64,000 nucleotides of DNA from Rhodococcus sp. KRD162 (lineage in GTDB: Bacteria > Actinomycetota > Actinomycetes > Mycobacteriales > Mycobacteriaceae), in assembly GCF_017168335.1 (NCBI RefSeq), contig NZ_JABFAU010000003.1:316972-380971 (forward strand), given 5' to 3'. The notes under the pieces were generated by a model. The model was not told the origin of the DNA. It made no database searches and saw only the letters and a list, made by a program, of their open reading frames with translations. Both the position numbers and the translations under genes were made by a program. Shown here piece by piece: positions 24,908 to 34,595 of the stretch; position 1 is the stretch's first letter, and each line of letters opens with the position of its first letter.

Positions 24908-27633
24908 TCGATCCGTTCGATACCGGGTCGCTGCGCGAGTCGATTCTCCAGGCGTGGAGTTCCTCGCCTACCCGGTTGCGTGAGGATTCGGCATCGGAGT
25001 CGGATCTGGTTCGCGGTGGCTATCGGGATCGACTGCTGACGGAGCTGGCTCAGAACGCCGCCGATGCGGCCGCACGTGCCGGTGTTCCGGGCAGGCTTGC
25101 GGTCTGGACCGATGGCGACGGTACCGTTCACGTTGCCAATACCGGTGCTGCGCTCGATGTTTCGGGTGTCCAAGCGCTGACCGCGCTGAGGGCCTCGGCC
25201 AAGACTGCCGGAGATGTGGGCGTCGGGCAGTTCGGGGTTGGATTCACTGCGGTGCGGTCGGTGTCCGACGAGGTCGAGGTGCGCTCGCGTCAGGGTGGTG
25301 TGGTGTTCAGCGCACGCAGAACGCTCGACGCCCTGGGCCGGCGAGGGATGAGTGTGCCGGAGTCGGGAGTGCCGGTGCTGAGGCTGGCCTGGCCGGTCGA
25401 GGTACCGCCTGCCGCGGGATTCGATACCGAGATCCTGTTGACGCTGCGACCGGAGGTCGATGCCGAGTCCTTCGCTTCCGGCTTCGCGGACGAGGCGGTG
25501 GATCTGCTGCTCGAACTCGAGGCGCTGGACTCGATCGAGATCGACGGCGTCGTGATGACCTGCATCAGAACAGAACTCGACGACACAAGCACCGAGGTGG
25601 CGATCGGAGCGCGAACCTGGCGGCAGTTCACCACCCCCGCTGCGCGGTGGCTCGCGCCGGTGGTCGACGGAATTCCGGTGCCCGTGCATGCCGATGTGTT
25701 GCGAGCTCCCACTCGGTCGGACGAGCTGTTGTCGTTGCCTGCGTTGGTGATTGCCGATGTGCCGATGCAGCCCGACCGTCGACGCGTGCTGCCTGGCGTG
25801 TCGCTGAACGAGGTGGCGCACGGGTATGCCGATTTCGTTGCCTCGCTGCCTGCCGCGTCGAGGGTGTCGTTCGTGCCCGAGGTCGGATTTGCGCGCAGCG
25901 AGGTCGACGGCATGTTGCGAGACCTGATCTTCGGTCGATTGTCCTGCGAGCCATGGCTTCCCGGTGCACGGGGACGCGATCTGGTGCCGGAGAGGTCGAA
26001 CGTCGTTGCGGATGCGGGCGAGGAACTCGTCTCGGTGGTGGTCGACGTGGTGCCCGATCTGGTCACCGCTGCGCTGTCGGGTGCGCGGCACGCGTCGGCG
26101 CTGGCCGCGGTGGGGGTGCACCGAATCGGCCTGGCGGGACTGGCGGAGTTGCTCGGCGGTCAGCACCGCGAACCGCGCTGGTGGCAGCGACTGTTCGACG
26201 CGTTGGCCCCACTCGTCGTGGACGGTACTGCAGCGGAAGAGCTTGCCGCACTGCCTGTTCCGCTCGCGGACGGGCGCACTGTCACCGGTCCGCGTACCAC
26301 GGTGATCGGTTCGGATGCCTCGGCTACGGTGACCTGGGTGCGGCTGGTGCATCCGGATGCGGTCAGTCCACTGCTCACCCGGCTGGGCGCTCGTGAGGCG
26401 ACCGCGTTCGAGTTGCTCACGGATCCGGCGCTCGAGGCTGCCCTCGACGATCTGGACTGGGACGACCGCGACAGCGTCGAGACTCTGGTGCACGCGGTGC
26501 TCGCCCTGGCGGGGGAGGCCGGGGAATTACCGGGCTGGCTCGGCGGCCTGCCACTGCAGGACGAGCACGGCGAACTGCGCAGTGCGGACGAGTTGTTGCT
26601 TCCCGGAGCGCCATTGGCCGATCTGCTGGTGCGAGATTCACCCTTCGGCGTTCTCGCGCCTGCACTGGTGGACCGGTTCGGTGAACGGGCGCTGCGGGCA
26701 GTGGGCGTCGGCTGGGGATTGTCGGTGGTGCGCGACGAACTACCGACCGGGCCCGACCACGATCTGGACGACGAGCCGGCGTGGTGGTCGAGTCTGTCCG
26801 TCGAGCCCGATGCGCTCGTTGCGGTGCGCGATCTCGACCTCGTGGCCTCGGACGCCTGGTCCGAGGCGTTGACCGTGCTGCTGGACGACCCGAGTACCCG
26901 TGCGGCTCTGACTGATCGGAACGGATATACCGCGTGGTGGCTCAGGCGTCATGCGCGGCTGCACGATCGGCGTCCGATCGAATTCAGGGCACCGTCCGAC
27001 GATACGTTCGCCGGGCTGCTCGATCCGTTGGATCATCCGCGCGCGGACGAACTGGCGACGGTGCTCAGTGCCTCGGAGTGTGAGGATGTCGATTGTGCGC
27101 GCGTGCTCCTTCGAGCGCTCGCGGATCCGGAGCGTAGTCCGACACCCGCGGTGATCGCGCGCACCCACACCCTTGTCGCTACCGCTGTTGCCGAAGGCCG
27201 GATCGAGGTCTCCGACATCGATCCACCGGATCGCGTCCGCACCCTCGGCGGCATCGTCGTGGATGCGTCGAGAGCGTTGGTGATCGACAAGCCGTGGCTG
27301 GCGAGTGTGGTTCCACCGGATGTCGCTGTGCTCTCGGACATGGTGACCGCTCTCGCGCTCGCCGACGTCCTCGATATCAGGCCCGCGTCGGAGGGGATCG
27401 GTGCAGAAGTGCTCGGCGTGGGACGCGTCAGCTCGTGGGACCGTGAACCCGGAGCGGTACTGGCCTGCGCGGTCATGGGCGTGCCGCTGCCTCGGGGCGG
27501 GCTCGTGATCCATCGCGAGCTGGTGGTGCGGCTGACCGGAGCCGTCAGCGGCGAGCACAGCGTTCCGTGGTGGGTGACCGAAGACGGAACCGTGCACTGC
27601 ACCGAGCGTTGGGAGCGACCCCGTGGGGTGTGA
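24895..27633 (+). CDS. Sacsin-type GHKL ATPase-like protein
   Basis: A protein of about 912 residues with an HSP90/sacsin-like N-terminal ATPase: N-box LLTELAQNAADAAARAG and glycine box VGQFGVGFTAVRSVSDEVEV. The remaining 650 residues are Leu/Asp-rich with no known motif. Reading up to the stop at 24871 leaves no ATG, GTG or TTG before TTG 24976. That start would remove TELIDPFDTGSLRESILQAW, which looks like the family N-terminus. ATC at 24895 has GAGGG 6 bases upstream and overlaps the DUF3027 stop by 13 bases, so I propose it as the start. If not, TTG 24976 applies. Protein-quality-control or unknown role. Confidence 0.7.
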   Translation: MTELIDPFDTGSLRESILQAWSSSPTRLREDSASESDLVRGGYRDRLLTELAQNAADAAARAGVPGRLAVWTDGDGTVHVANTGAALDVSGVQALTALRASAKTAGDVGVGQFGVGFTAVRSVSDEVEVRSRQGGVVFSARRTLDALGRRGMSVPESGVPVLRLAWPVEVPPAAGFDTEILLTLRPEVDAESFASGFADEAVDLLLELEALDSIEIDGVVMTCIRTELDDTSTEVAIGARTWRQFTTPAARWLAPVVDGIPVPVHADVLRAPTRSDELLSLPALVIADVPMQPDRRRVLPGVSLNEVAHGYADFVASLPAASRVSFVPEVGFARSEVDGMLRDLIFGRLSCEPWLPGARGRDLVPERSNVVADAGEELVSVVVDVVPDLVTAALSGARHASALAAVGVHRIGLAGLAELLGGQHREPRWWQRLFDALAPLVVDGTAAEELAALPVPLADGRTVTGPRTTVIGSDASATVTWVRLVHPDAVSPLLTRLGAREATAFELLTDPALEAALDDLDWDDRDSVETLVHAVLALAGEAGELPGWLGGLPLQDEHGELRSADELLLPGAPLADLLVRDSPFGVLAPALVDRFGERALRAVGVGWGLSVVRDELPTGPDHDLDDEPAWWSSLSVEPDALVAVRDLDLVASDAWSEALTVLLDDPSTRAALTDRNGYTAWWLRRHARLHDRRPIEFRAPSDDTFAGLLDPLDHPRADELATVLSASECEDVDCARVLLRALADPERSPTPAVIARTHTLVATAVAEGRIEVSDIDPPDRVRTLGGIVVDASRALVIDKPWLASVVPPDVAVLSDMVTALALADVLDIRPASEGIGAEVLGVGRVSSWDREPGAVLACAVMGVPLPRGGLVIHRELVVRLTGAVSGEHSVPWWVTEDGTVHCTERWERPRGV

Positions 27634-28174
27634 CACCGCGGTACTGAACTGGATGGTCGATCACCGCGTCGACTGGGTCACGACGGTGTTCTGGGTCATC
27701 ACCACAGTAGGGAACACGTTCGCGATGTTCGTGTTGTCGACGGCGGCATGGGCGGCGTTGCTGACATCGAAGAGAAATGTCGACGCGTGGATGGTCGCGG
27801 CCGCGATGCTCACCGGCTGGGGTCTGATGAATGCGCTCAAATTCGCGTTCGGGCGGGAGCGTCCACCGCTTCCGGAACGGTTGGTGGAGATTGCGAGCCA
27901 TTCGTTTCCGTCGGGCCACGCGATGATGTCGATGGTGCTTGCCACGGTGGCGATCGCGGTGATGCTGCGATCGGCCACTGCGTGGCTGCATCGGCCGGTG
28001 CTACTGGCGTTGCCTGTGATCGCGTCCCTGCTGATCGGATTCTCTCGGATCTACCTGGGTGCGCATTGGACCACGGACGTGCTGGCCGGCTGGGTGTTCG
28101 GTGCCCTGTGGGGGCTGGGCTGGATTTACGCTCTCACGCTGATCAGCGCGAGAAATCCGAGCGCTGAGCGATGA
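27623..28174 (+). CDS. PAP2-family phosphatase, membrane-bound
   Basis: A 183-residue integral membrane phosphatase. The three signature parts are KFAFGRERP (residues 73-81), PSGH (96-99) and SRIYLGAHWTTD (141-152), together giving the Lys/Arg, His and Asp catalytic set. Five or six hydrophobic segments are visible. Members remove phosphate from lipid phosphates or undecaprenyl diphosphate. The GTG start overlaps the end of the ATPase gene by 11 bases, so they are probably co-translated. Confidence 0.9.
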   Translation: MGCDTAVLNWMVDHRVDWVTTVFWVITTVGNTFAMFVLSTAAWAALLTSKRNVDAWMVAAAMLTGWGLMNALKFAFGRERPPLPERLVEIASHSFPSGHAMMSMVLATVAIAVMLRSATAWLHRPVLLALPVIASLLIGFSRIYLGAHWTTDVLAGWVFGALWGLGWIYALTLISARNPSAER

Positions 28175-28334
28175 CGAGCAACTCGTCGCGCATGGCCGGG
28201 CTGGAGACAGCGTTGGCGCGTGCGTAGAGGGCGCGGAGCGAGCGGACGTGGTTGCGACGGTTGCGGTACTGAGCGACGAGCTTCATGGCCTGGCTTTCGT
28301 GGATCAAGTGGTTATCTGAACTGACATAACCCAT
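28143..28334 (-). CDS. Small basic protein, unrecognised
   Basis: A 63-residue, Arg-rich and probably helical protein starting MGYVSSDNHLIHESQAMKLV, followed by AQYRNRRNHVRSLRALYARA. It is convergent with the PAP2 gene and the two stop ends overlap by 32 bases. I recognise no family. A basic helical composition and no signal peptide suggest nucleic-acid contact, which is only a guess. A start 9 codons upstream is possible. Confidence 0.55.
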   Translation of the reverse strand: MGYVSSDNHLIHESQAMKLVAQYRNRRNHVRSLRALYARANAVSSPAMRDELLVIAQRSDFSR

Positions 28335-28427
28335 GGTCCACGTTAACTTTGTGTTACTCAACCGGCTGACGGGTTAGTTTGCCCACGTCAGAGCAGGTTT
28401 CGTGACCGGGCTAACGTGATCGGGATC

Positions 28428-28667
28428 TCAATCGAGGCCGCGTTGGGCGGTTCTGCTCCCGCGACGTGACGCGGCTCTCTGCGTCAAGAAGATCGCGAAC
28501 CCCACGGCACCGACCGCGAGGCCCGACCAACAGGTGGCGAGGACATCGTCGTCGCGGTCTCCAGTGGCGGTGAACACGACCAGCGCGACAATCCAGCCGA
28601 GGATTCCGATCGCCAGCACCGGCACCGGATCGGTGAGGCTGCGCGGAATCTGGGGGAGTTCGGCCAC
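28428..28667 (-). CDS. DUF2530 membrane protein (Rv0879c-like)
   Basis: A 79-residue protein with two hydrophobic segments (VLAIGILGWIVALVVFTATG, and CWSGLAVGAVGFAIFLTQRA) and a basic tail. The sequence and gene order (next to the MarR gene) match the actinobacterial DUF2530 family. GTG start at 28667. Function unknown. It is divergent from the purine permease. Confidence 0.75.
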   Translation of the reverse strand: MAELPQIPRSLTDPVPVLAIGILGWIVALVVFTATGDRDDDVLATCWSGLAVGAVGFAIFLTQRAASRRGSRTAQRGLD

Positions 28668-28748
28668 GAAATCACGCTACGCCATCGCCAGTGGCGGCCG
28701 CTGCCGTTGCGGCTACCGAAGTGTCGGAGTGTGCTTTATCGTTCGCTC

Positions 28749-30200
28749 ATGCAATTGTCGTCGCGGCTACTCGACAACTACTTCAAGATCACCGAGCGTG
28801 GCTCGACCGTCGGTTCCGAGGTCCGAGGTGGCGTGGTCACCTTCGTTGCGATGGCGTACATCGTGGTCCTCAACCCGCTGATTCTGGGCAGCTTCTCCGC
28901 CGACGATGCAGCGGCCAAGACCGACGTGCTCGGCAACATCCTGCCGGTCGCCCAGGTCGCCGCCGTGACGGCGCTGGTGGCCGGGTTCATGAGCATCGCC
29001 TTCGGCGTCATCGCCAACTATCCCTTCGGTATCGCGGCGGGCCTGGGCATCAACACGTTGCTCGCGGTGACCATCGCACCGCAGGTGACGTGGCCCGAGG
29101 CAATGGGTCTGGTGGTGATCGACGGCATCATCATCGTGCTGCTGGCGGTGACCGGTTTCCGCACCGCGGTCTTCAACGCGATCCCGGCCGAACTCAAAGC
29201 CGCGATCGCCGCAGGCATCGGTGCGTTCATCGCGTTCATCGGGTTGGTGGACTCGGGCTTCGTGCGCAGAATTCCCGACGCCGCAGGCACGACGGTTCCT
29301 GTCGGGCTCGGAATCGACGGGTCCATCGCATCGTGGCCGACGGTGATCTTCGTGTTCGGGTTGCTGCTGATGGGTGTGCTGGTGGTGCGCAAGGTGCGGG
29401 GCGGTCTGCTGATCGGCATCGTCGTGACGACCGTCTTCGCAGCGATCATCGAGGCCGTCACCGACGTCGGACCGTCCAACGGCGTCGACCCCAAGGGGTG
29501 GAATCTGTCGGTTCCGCAACTGCCGACCCAACTGATCCAGTCTCCTGATCTGGCTCTGGTGGGCAATGTCGATCTGTTCGGAGCGTTCACGCGCATCGGT
29601 GTGCTGGCCGCAAGCCTGTTGGTGTTCACCCTCGTGCTCGCCAACTTCTTCGACGCGATGGGCACGATGACCGGTCTGGGTAAGGAAGCGAATCTGGACA
29701 AGGACGGGAAGCTGCCGAACATCGGCAAGGCTCTGGTGGTCGAGGGTGCCGGGGCGATCGTCGGAGGCGGCGCGTCGGCGTCGTCGAACACGGTGTTCGT
29801 CGAATCGGCCTCCGGCATCGCCGAGGGTGCCCGCACCGGGCTGGCCAATGTCGTCACCGGAGTGCTGTTCTTGCTGGCGATGTTCTTCACGCCGCTCACC
29901 GCCGTCGTGCCCATCGAGGCAGCAGCGCCGGCGCTGGTGGTGGTGGGAGCGCTGATGATCGGGCAGGTACTCGACATCGATTTCCGACGCTTCGATTACG
30001 CCCTGCCTGCCTTCCTGACCATCGTGGTGATGCCGTTCACGTACTCGATCGCCAACGGAATCGGCGTCGGTTTCATCACCTGGGTCGTACTCGCGGTCGG
30101 GTCCGGTCGAGCGAAATCGGTTCATCCCCTGTTGTGGATCGTTGCACTACTGTTTGTGGCATATTTCGCCGTCGGACCCATTACCGAGGCGGTTACATGA
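28749..30200 (+). CDS. NCS2-family purine (guanine/hypoxanthine/adenine) permease
   Basis: A 483-residue permease of the AzgA-like nucleobase/cation family with about 13 membrane segments. It opens [20 protein letters not shown]; then [56 protein letters not shown] and [20 protein letters not shown] are family hallmarks. It imports purine bases by proton symport. I placed the start at ATG 28749. The MarR gene 3' of it starts about 35 bases later and might be co-transcribed. Confidence 0.93.
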   Translation: MQLSSRLLDNYFKITERGSTVGSEVRGGVVTFVAMAYIVVLNPLILGSFSADDAAAKTDVLGNILPVAQVAAVTALVAGFMSIAFGVIANYPFGIAAGLGINTLLAVTIAPQVTWPEAMGLVVIDGIIIVLLAVTGFRTAVFNAIPAELKAAIAAGIGAFIAFIGLVDSGFVRRIPDAAGTTVPVGLGIDGSIASWPTVIFVFGLLLMGVLVVRKVRGGLLIGIVVTTVFAAIIEAVTDVGPSNGVDPKGWNLSVPQLPTQLIQSPDLALVGNVDLFGAFTRIGVLAASLLVFTLVLANFFDAMGTMTGLGKEANLDKDGKLPNIGKALVVEGAGAIVGGGASASSNTVFVESASGIAEGARTGLANVVTGVLFLLAMFFTPLTAVVPIEAAAPALVVVGALMIGQVLDIDFRRFDYALPAFLTIVVMPFTYSIANGIGVGFITWVVLAVGSGRAKSVHPLLWIVALLFVAYFAVGPITEAVT

Positions 30201-30234
30201 CGCGCGGTCGGTACCAAGGCGTATCCTCTGCGCT

Positions 30235-30681
30235 GTGACGTCGGGAAACAGTGTGAAAGACCATCGTGCTTTGGCAAGTGACCTATCGCTTGCTGTGGTG
30301 AGGCTGACTCGCCACCTTCGAGGTAGGCGAGTGGACTCGCAAGTCTCGCTGACGCAGCTGTCGGCTCTGGCCACGCTCAGTCGCGAGGGCGATATGACGC
30401 CGGGGGCGTTGGCTGCGCGCGAAAGAGTGCAGCCACCGTCGATGACGCGGGTGATCGCGTCCTTGGCCGAGCTCGGTCTCGTGGCGCGTACGCCACACCC
30501 CACCGATGGGCGGCAGGTGATCGTGTCGCTCTCGAAGGCGGGGAATGATCTGATCGCCGACGAGGCCAGTGCGCGCGAGGCATGGATGACGGCGCAGCTC
30601 TCGGGCCTCGGTCCCGAGCAACTCGACATCCTCAGAGAAGCCGTGGACATCATCAGCGCCTTGGTCAGCGACTCGGAGTAG
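30235..30681 (+). CDS. MarR-family transcriptional regulator (Rv0880-like)
   Basis: A 148-residue winged-helix regulator: [20 protein letters not shown], then a recognition region [20 protein letters not shown] and the wing [19 protein letters not shown]. The GTG start gives [16 protein letters not shown]. It is followed after 24 bases by an MFS transporter on the same strand, so the pair is probably a regulator and its exporter. Mycobacteria have a MarR homologue at the same position. Confidence 0.88.
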   Translation: MTSGNSVKDHRALASDLSLAVVRLTRHLRGRRVDSQVSLTQLSALATLSREGDMTPGALAARERVQPPSMTRVIASLAELGLVARTPHPTDGRQVIVSLSKAGNDLIADEASAREAWMTAQLSGLGPEQLDILREAVDIISALVSDSE

Positions 30682-30705
30682 TTACCTAGGTTTATTATTT
30701 GAACG

Positions 30706-32010
30706 GTGGCCCCTGCTTCCCCTACCTCCCGTTCGACGATGTTTGCTGCACTGAAGACTCGCAACTACCGATTGTGGGCGTCGGGGCAGATCGTCTCGCT
30801 GATCGGGACATGGATGCAGCGGGTCGCACAGGACTGGCTCGTCCTGACGCTGTCCGGCGGCAACGGCTTTGCCGTCGGCGTGGTGATGGCCCTGCAATTC
30901 GGTCCGACGCTGTTCCTGTCGGTCTGGGGCGGCGTGCTGGCGGACCGCTACGACAAGCGCAAGCTCCTCATGATCACCCAGGCCTTCGCCGGCGTCTGCG
31001 GCCTGGTGCTCGGAGTCCTCGACGTCGGCGGCCTGGTCGAGCTGTGGCACGTCTACGTGATCGCCTTCGTTCTCGGTTGCTCGTCCGCCATCGACGCCCC
31101 GGTGCGGCAATCGTTCACCATCGAGATGGTCGGCAAAGAGACCCTCGCAAATGCCATCGCCCTCAATTCCATGACGTTCAACATGGCGCGCATCGTCGGG
31201 CCGGCGGTGTCCGGGGTGCTGATCACCCTCGTCGGCACCGGCTGGGTGTTTCTGATCAATGCGGTCTCTTTCGCAGCGGTGTTCGGTGCGCTCGTGGCGA
31301 TGAACGTAGCTCAACTGTTCCGCGTCGAACCGGCACCTCGAGCGAAAGGGCAGGTGCGAGAGGGCTTTCGGTACGTCTGGGGGAGGGGTGATCTGCGGGT
31401 CCTGCTCGCTACGGTGTTCATGGTCTCGACATTCGGCCTCAATTTCCCCCTGAGCTTGTCGGTGCTGGCCCGCAACACCTTCGGCAGCGGAGCAGATGCA
31501 TACGGTCTGCTCTCCACCACCCTTGCCGTCGGCACGCTGGCGGGGGCGACGCTGGCTGCCCGGCGGGCAACGGCTCCGCGATTGCGGCTGTTCATCGGGG
31601 CCGTCATCGCCTTCGGGCTGTTCGAGCTGATCGTGGGGATGATGCCCAATTACATCCTGGTGGCAGTCCTGCTGATCCCCACCGGAGCGTTGACTCTGAC
31701 GTTCACGACGTCGGCGATGAACATTCTGCAGATGTCGGTGCCCTCGGACATGCGGGGGCGGGTGATGGGCATCTACATGCTGTGTTTTCTCGGCGGAACT
31801 CCGCTGGGCAGCCCAGTTCTCGGCTGGCTCGCGGACGTGCTCGATCCGCGTGCACCGCTGTTGTTCGGCGGTATCATCTCACTGGCCACGGGGCTATTTG
31901 CTTCGGTATATCTACTGCGGCACAACAACTTACGGATCACCCTCGTGCCACGCGCTGCTGGTCGACGGCTGCCGACCCTCGACACGGTGACGGCCACGGC
32001 CAAGGTGTGA
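30706..32010 (+). CDS. MFS transporter (EntS-like, exporter type)
   Basis: A 434-residue 12-segment transporter of the EntS/MFS_3 class. It begins with a GTG, and FAALKTRNYRLWASGQIVSL is the typical opening. ADRYDKRK is the loop 2-3 signature and DAPVRQSFTIEMVGKETLAN is characteristic of the class. Substrate unknown. It follows the MarR gene by 24 bases, and its 3' end faces the LuxR-type response regulator gene with 5 bases between. Confidence 0.85.
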   Translation: MAPASPTSRSTMFAALKTRNYRLWASGQIVSLIGTWMQRVAQDWLVLTLSGGNGFAVGVVMALQFGPTLFLSVWGGVLADRYDKRKLLMITQAFAGVCGLVLGVLDVGGLVELWHVYVIAFVLGCSSAIDAPVRQSFTIEMVGKETLANAIALNSMTFNMARIVGPAVSGVLITLVGTGWVFLINAVSFAAVFGALVAMNVAQLFRVEPAPRAKGQVREGFRYVWGRGDLRVLLATVFMVSTFGLNFPLSLSVLARNTFGSGADAYGLLSTTLAVGTLAGATLAARRATAPRLRLFIGAVIAFGLFELIVGMMPNYILVAVLLIPTGALTLTFTTSAMNILQMSVPSDMRGRVMGIYMLCFLGGTPLGSPVLGWLADVLDPRAPLLFGGIISLATGLFASVYLLRHNNLRITLVPRAAGRRLPTLDTVTATAKV

Positions 32011-32015
32011 GACGG

Positions 32016-32621
32016 TCAGATCCACCCGTGGCGGCGGGCGAGTGCGCAGGCCTCGTGCCGGTTGGCGGCTCCCAGCTTCGCGGCCGCCGACGACAGATAG
32101 TTGCGGGTGGTGCCCGGCGACAGATGTGCACGCTGCGCGATCTCGGCGATCGACGCGCCGTCGGCGGCGAACTCGAGCACATCGGCCTCGCGAGGTGTCA
32201 GAGGTGAGTCGCCTGCACCGATCGCCTCGGCGGCCAGAGTGGGGTCGACGTACCGACCACCGCCGTGCACCGTGCGCACCACCTCGGCCAGGGTCGCAGC
32301 CGAGGTGGTCTTCGGCAGGAAGCCCCGCACCCCCGCCTCGAGCGCCTTCTTCAGATAGCCCGGCCGGCCGTGACTGGTGACGATGATCGACGCACAGGTC
32401 GGCAGTGTCTCGGCGATCTTCTGGGCCGTCTCGATGCCGTCGATCCCGCCCATCTGCAGGTCCAGGACGGCGACATCGGGTGAGAGCGCGGCAGCGTCGC
32501 TCAGCGCCTGTTCTCCGGATTCGGCTTCACCGACTATCTCGATGTCGTCCTCCAGATCCAGCATCGTCGCCAGCGCCGATCGAATCAGATTTTCGTCGTC
32601 GGCCAGTAGCACTCGAATCAC
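32016..32621 (-). CDS. LuxR/NarL-type response regulator, first signalling pair
   Basis: A 201-residue regulator: receiver VIRVLLADDENLIRSALATM with phospho-acceptor Asp54 (AVLDLQMGG), then a LuxR C-terminal HTH (LTPREADVLEFAADGASIAE, then IAQRAHLSPGTTRNYLSSAA). I chose GTG 32621, which follows AAGGACGG. ATG 32654 would overlap the kinase stop as TGATG and add 11 residues that receivers lack. Partner is the kinase just upstream; the ABC exporter genes lie upstream on the same strand. Confidence 0.9.
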   Translation of the reverse strand: MIRVLLADDENLIRSALATMLDLEDDIEIVGEAESGEQALSDAAALSPDVAVLDLQMGGIDGIETAQKIAETLPTCASIIVTSHGRPGYLKKALEAGVRGFLPKTTSAATLAEVVRTVHGGGRYVDPTLAAEAIGAGDSPLTPREADVLEFAADGASIAEIAQRAHLSPGTTRNYLSSAAAKLGAANRHEACALARRHGWI

Positions 32622-32653
32622 GATGCCGTCCTTGTCGGGTCGTTGCGCAGGCA

Positions 32654-33781
32654 TCACTCCTGCCTGGAGCTCGCAGTGGGCAGTGTCGCAGTGAGGGTGA
32701 ACTGCTCGTCGGTCGTCTCGGTGTTCAGGATGCCGCCGACCGTGGCCAATCGCTCGCGCAGACCGCTCAACCCGGTGCCGTCGTTGCGGCCAGGAGATGC
32801 CCGGGGGTGGTCGTTGCTCAATCGGACGCTGCTGTCGGTCAACTCGATCCGCGCATAGGTGGCGGCGGAGTGGCGAAGAATATTCGTCACGCCCTCCCGC
32901 ACCACCCAGGCCGCGGCCTCAGCAGCTCGATCGGTGAGATTCGCTGTCCCGCCGACCAATTCGGTGGAGATGCCCGCCGCGGACAGCAACGATCGAGCCC
33001 CGTCCAACTCGGCGGCCACGTCGACCGATCGGTACCCCCGTACCAGATTCCTGGTGTCGGTCATCGATTCCTGGGCCAGCAGGCGAACCTCGTCCATCTG
33101 GGACGCCGCTCGATCGTCACCCCGGCGAGCGAGCGTCGCAGCGAGTTCGCTCTTGACCGCGATAGCAGAGAGCGCTCGTCCGACGACATCGTGCAGATCT
33201 CGCGAGAACCGCAGACGCTCCTCGGCTACCGACAGTGCGGCGGCGGCATCGCGGGTGGCGTCGAGCTCGGTGACGATACGCAACAGCCATACCGACAGTC
33301 GTACGGTGACGGCCATGAACGCGATGAAGAGTCCGAGTACCGCAGCTTGGAGTGGTGGGGTTCCCAGAGCCGCTGCAAGTACTGCGGAGACCACGGCGGC
33401 CGCCACCGACCATCGAAGTGCGATGAACGCCGCCACCGCGGTGGTGACCAGTACGGCGGCCCACGGTGTATTGCTCGTAGGCCCCGCGGCAATCAACACC
33501 ACTGCGGCGACGCCGAGAATGATCAGCGGGCTCCGAACGCTCGCGTTGGGCATACCGCCGAGTGCGGGAGTGCGCTGTACGACGACGAAAGCGGCTGCGG
33601 CAGCCACGGCCATCGCTACCGAGGACAGGTGGCGCGCTTCCTGCACCGATATCCCGATTGCTCCGCCTGCGACGGCGACGATGATCACCAGGAACGACTG
33701 GCGCGTGTAGAGGCGCACCTTCTCCACGTCACTGCTGTCCTTCCAGCCGTGCAGTGGGTTGAGGTACTCGTACAGCTTCAT
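32654..33781 (-). CDS. Sensor histidine kinase (HPK7 type), first signalling pair
   Basis: A 375-residue kinase of the DesK/NarX-like HisKA_3 class. Four to six hydrophobic segments fill residues 30-170. The phosphorylated His197 is in FSRDLHDVVGRALSAIAVKS. The ATPase shows WVVREGVTNILRHSAATYAR and GTGLSGLRERLATVGG. It is 40 bases downstream of the ABC permease gene. The signal is unknown; membrane-embedded sensors of this class often watch membrane state or antimicrobial stress. Confidence 0.9.
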   Translation of the reverse strand: MKLYEYLNPLHGWKDSSDVEKVRLYTRQSFLVIIVAVAGGAIGISVQEARHLSSVAMAVAAAAAFVVVQRTPALGGMPNASVRSPLIILGVAAVVLIAAGPTSNTPWAAVLVTTAVAAFIALRWSVAAAVVSAVLAAALGTPPLQAAVLGLFIAFMAVTVRLSVWLLRIVTELDATRDAAAALSVAEERLRFSRDLHDVVGRALSAIAVKSELAATLARRGDDRAASQMDEVRLLAQESMTDTRNLVRGYRSVDVAAELDGARSLLSAAGISTELVGGTANLTDRAAEAAAWVVREGVTNILRHSAATYARIELTDSSVRLSNDHPRASPGRNDGTGLSGLRERLATVGGILNTETTDEQFTLTATLPTASSRQE

Positions 33782-33821
33782 GATCTCCAGCCTTGCAGAC
33801 GGACGAGAAAACGGGCGATTT

Positions 33822-34595
33822 TCAGGACCGTGGTTCCCAACGGAAGTGCGTACGAGCGATCAGGATGCTCCCGATGATCCAGGCGAGCATGACCACCACC
33901 GGCATTCCCGCTTCGGTGAAGGTGGCAGCGAATCCGATCGACGGGTCGCCGGGCGTGGTGGTGCCGAACCAGCCCAGATTCAACAGATCCGAGACCGCGG
34001 CCATCGGGGTGAGATCGATGGCCCTGCTGAACGAGTCCGGCAGCACGTCGCGTAGCAGTGACGAGCCGGCCATGGCGAGCAGGATCACCGGCAGGCTGGT
34101 GATCTGCGCCGCCTCGGCGTTGCGGGTGAAGGCCGAGGTGATCAGGGCCAGTGCGGCGAACAGTGCCGCACCGCCCAGTAGGGCAACCGCGACGAGCAAC
34201 ACGTTGGTGGGAACCGGGCCACCGAAGGCAAGCACGACCGCACCGACGATCAGGCCGAGGGCGACGGTGAGAACGAACGAGGGTACCGCCGGGCCCATGA
34301 GGATCTGTAGGTCCGAGCTTTCGCCCGTACGAAGTCTTTTGAGTACCAACTCGTCTCGCCGCGTGGCGTACACCGAGAGCATGTTGTAGTACACCATGAA
34401 CACCAACAGGAACAGGACGAAGATCTCCAACGCAGCTGCGACTCCTACATCGGTCAATCCGCCGTCGCCTCGACTGCCGATGATCAGCAGGACGATCGGC
34501 AGCACCAGCGGCATGACGATCGCGTTGAACAGCAGTACTCTGTTGCGTCCTAGTAGCGTGAACTCTGCTCGCGACAGGGCCGTCATCGTGCTCAT
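33822..34595 (-). CDS. ABC-2 type exporter permease
   Basis: A 257-residue permease with six hydrophobic segments, beginning MSTMTALSRAEFTLLGRNRV. YATRRDELVLKRLRTGES is a cytoplasmic coupling loop of the ABC2 class. The ATG overlaps the stop of the ATPase gene as ATGA. A permease of this size with a single ATPase would work as a 2+2 exporter. The substrate is unknown; lipids, drugs or peptides are usual. Confidence 0.88.
   Translation of the reverse strand: MSTMTALSRAEFTLLGRNRVLLFNAIVMPLVLPIVLLIIGSRGDGGLTDVGVAAALEIFVLFLLVFMVYYNMLSVYATRRDELVLKRLRTGESSDLQILMGPAVPSFVLTVALGLIVGAVVLAFGGPVPTNVLLVAVALLGGAALFAALALITSAFTRNAEAAQITSLPVILLAMAGSSLLRDVLPDSFSRAIDLTPMAAVSDLLNLGWFGTTTPGDPSIGFAATFTEAGMPVVVMLAWIIGSILIARTHFRWEPRS

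Noticed and set aside
24571-26493. A 640-codon open frame on the minus strand across the sacsin-like ATPase gene
   Set aside because: High GC gives long open frames in the wrong frame. The product is Arg/His/Gln rich with no motif, and the plus strand has clear ATPase motifs over the same bases.
28767-30125. A 452-codon minus-strand frame over the purine permease
   Set aside because: It lies wholly opposite NCS2 permease motifs and encodes an Arg/His/Asp-rich chain with no family features.
32622-32654. ATG 32654 as start of the first response regulator
   Set aside because: It adds 11 residues before the usual first strand of the receiver; GTG 32621 has AAGGACGG in the right place.
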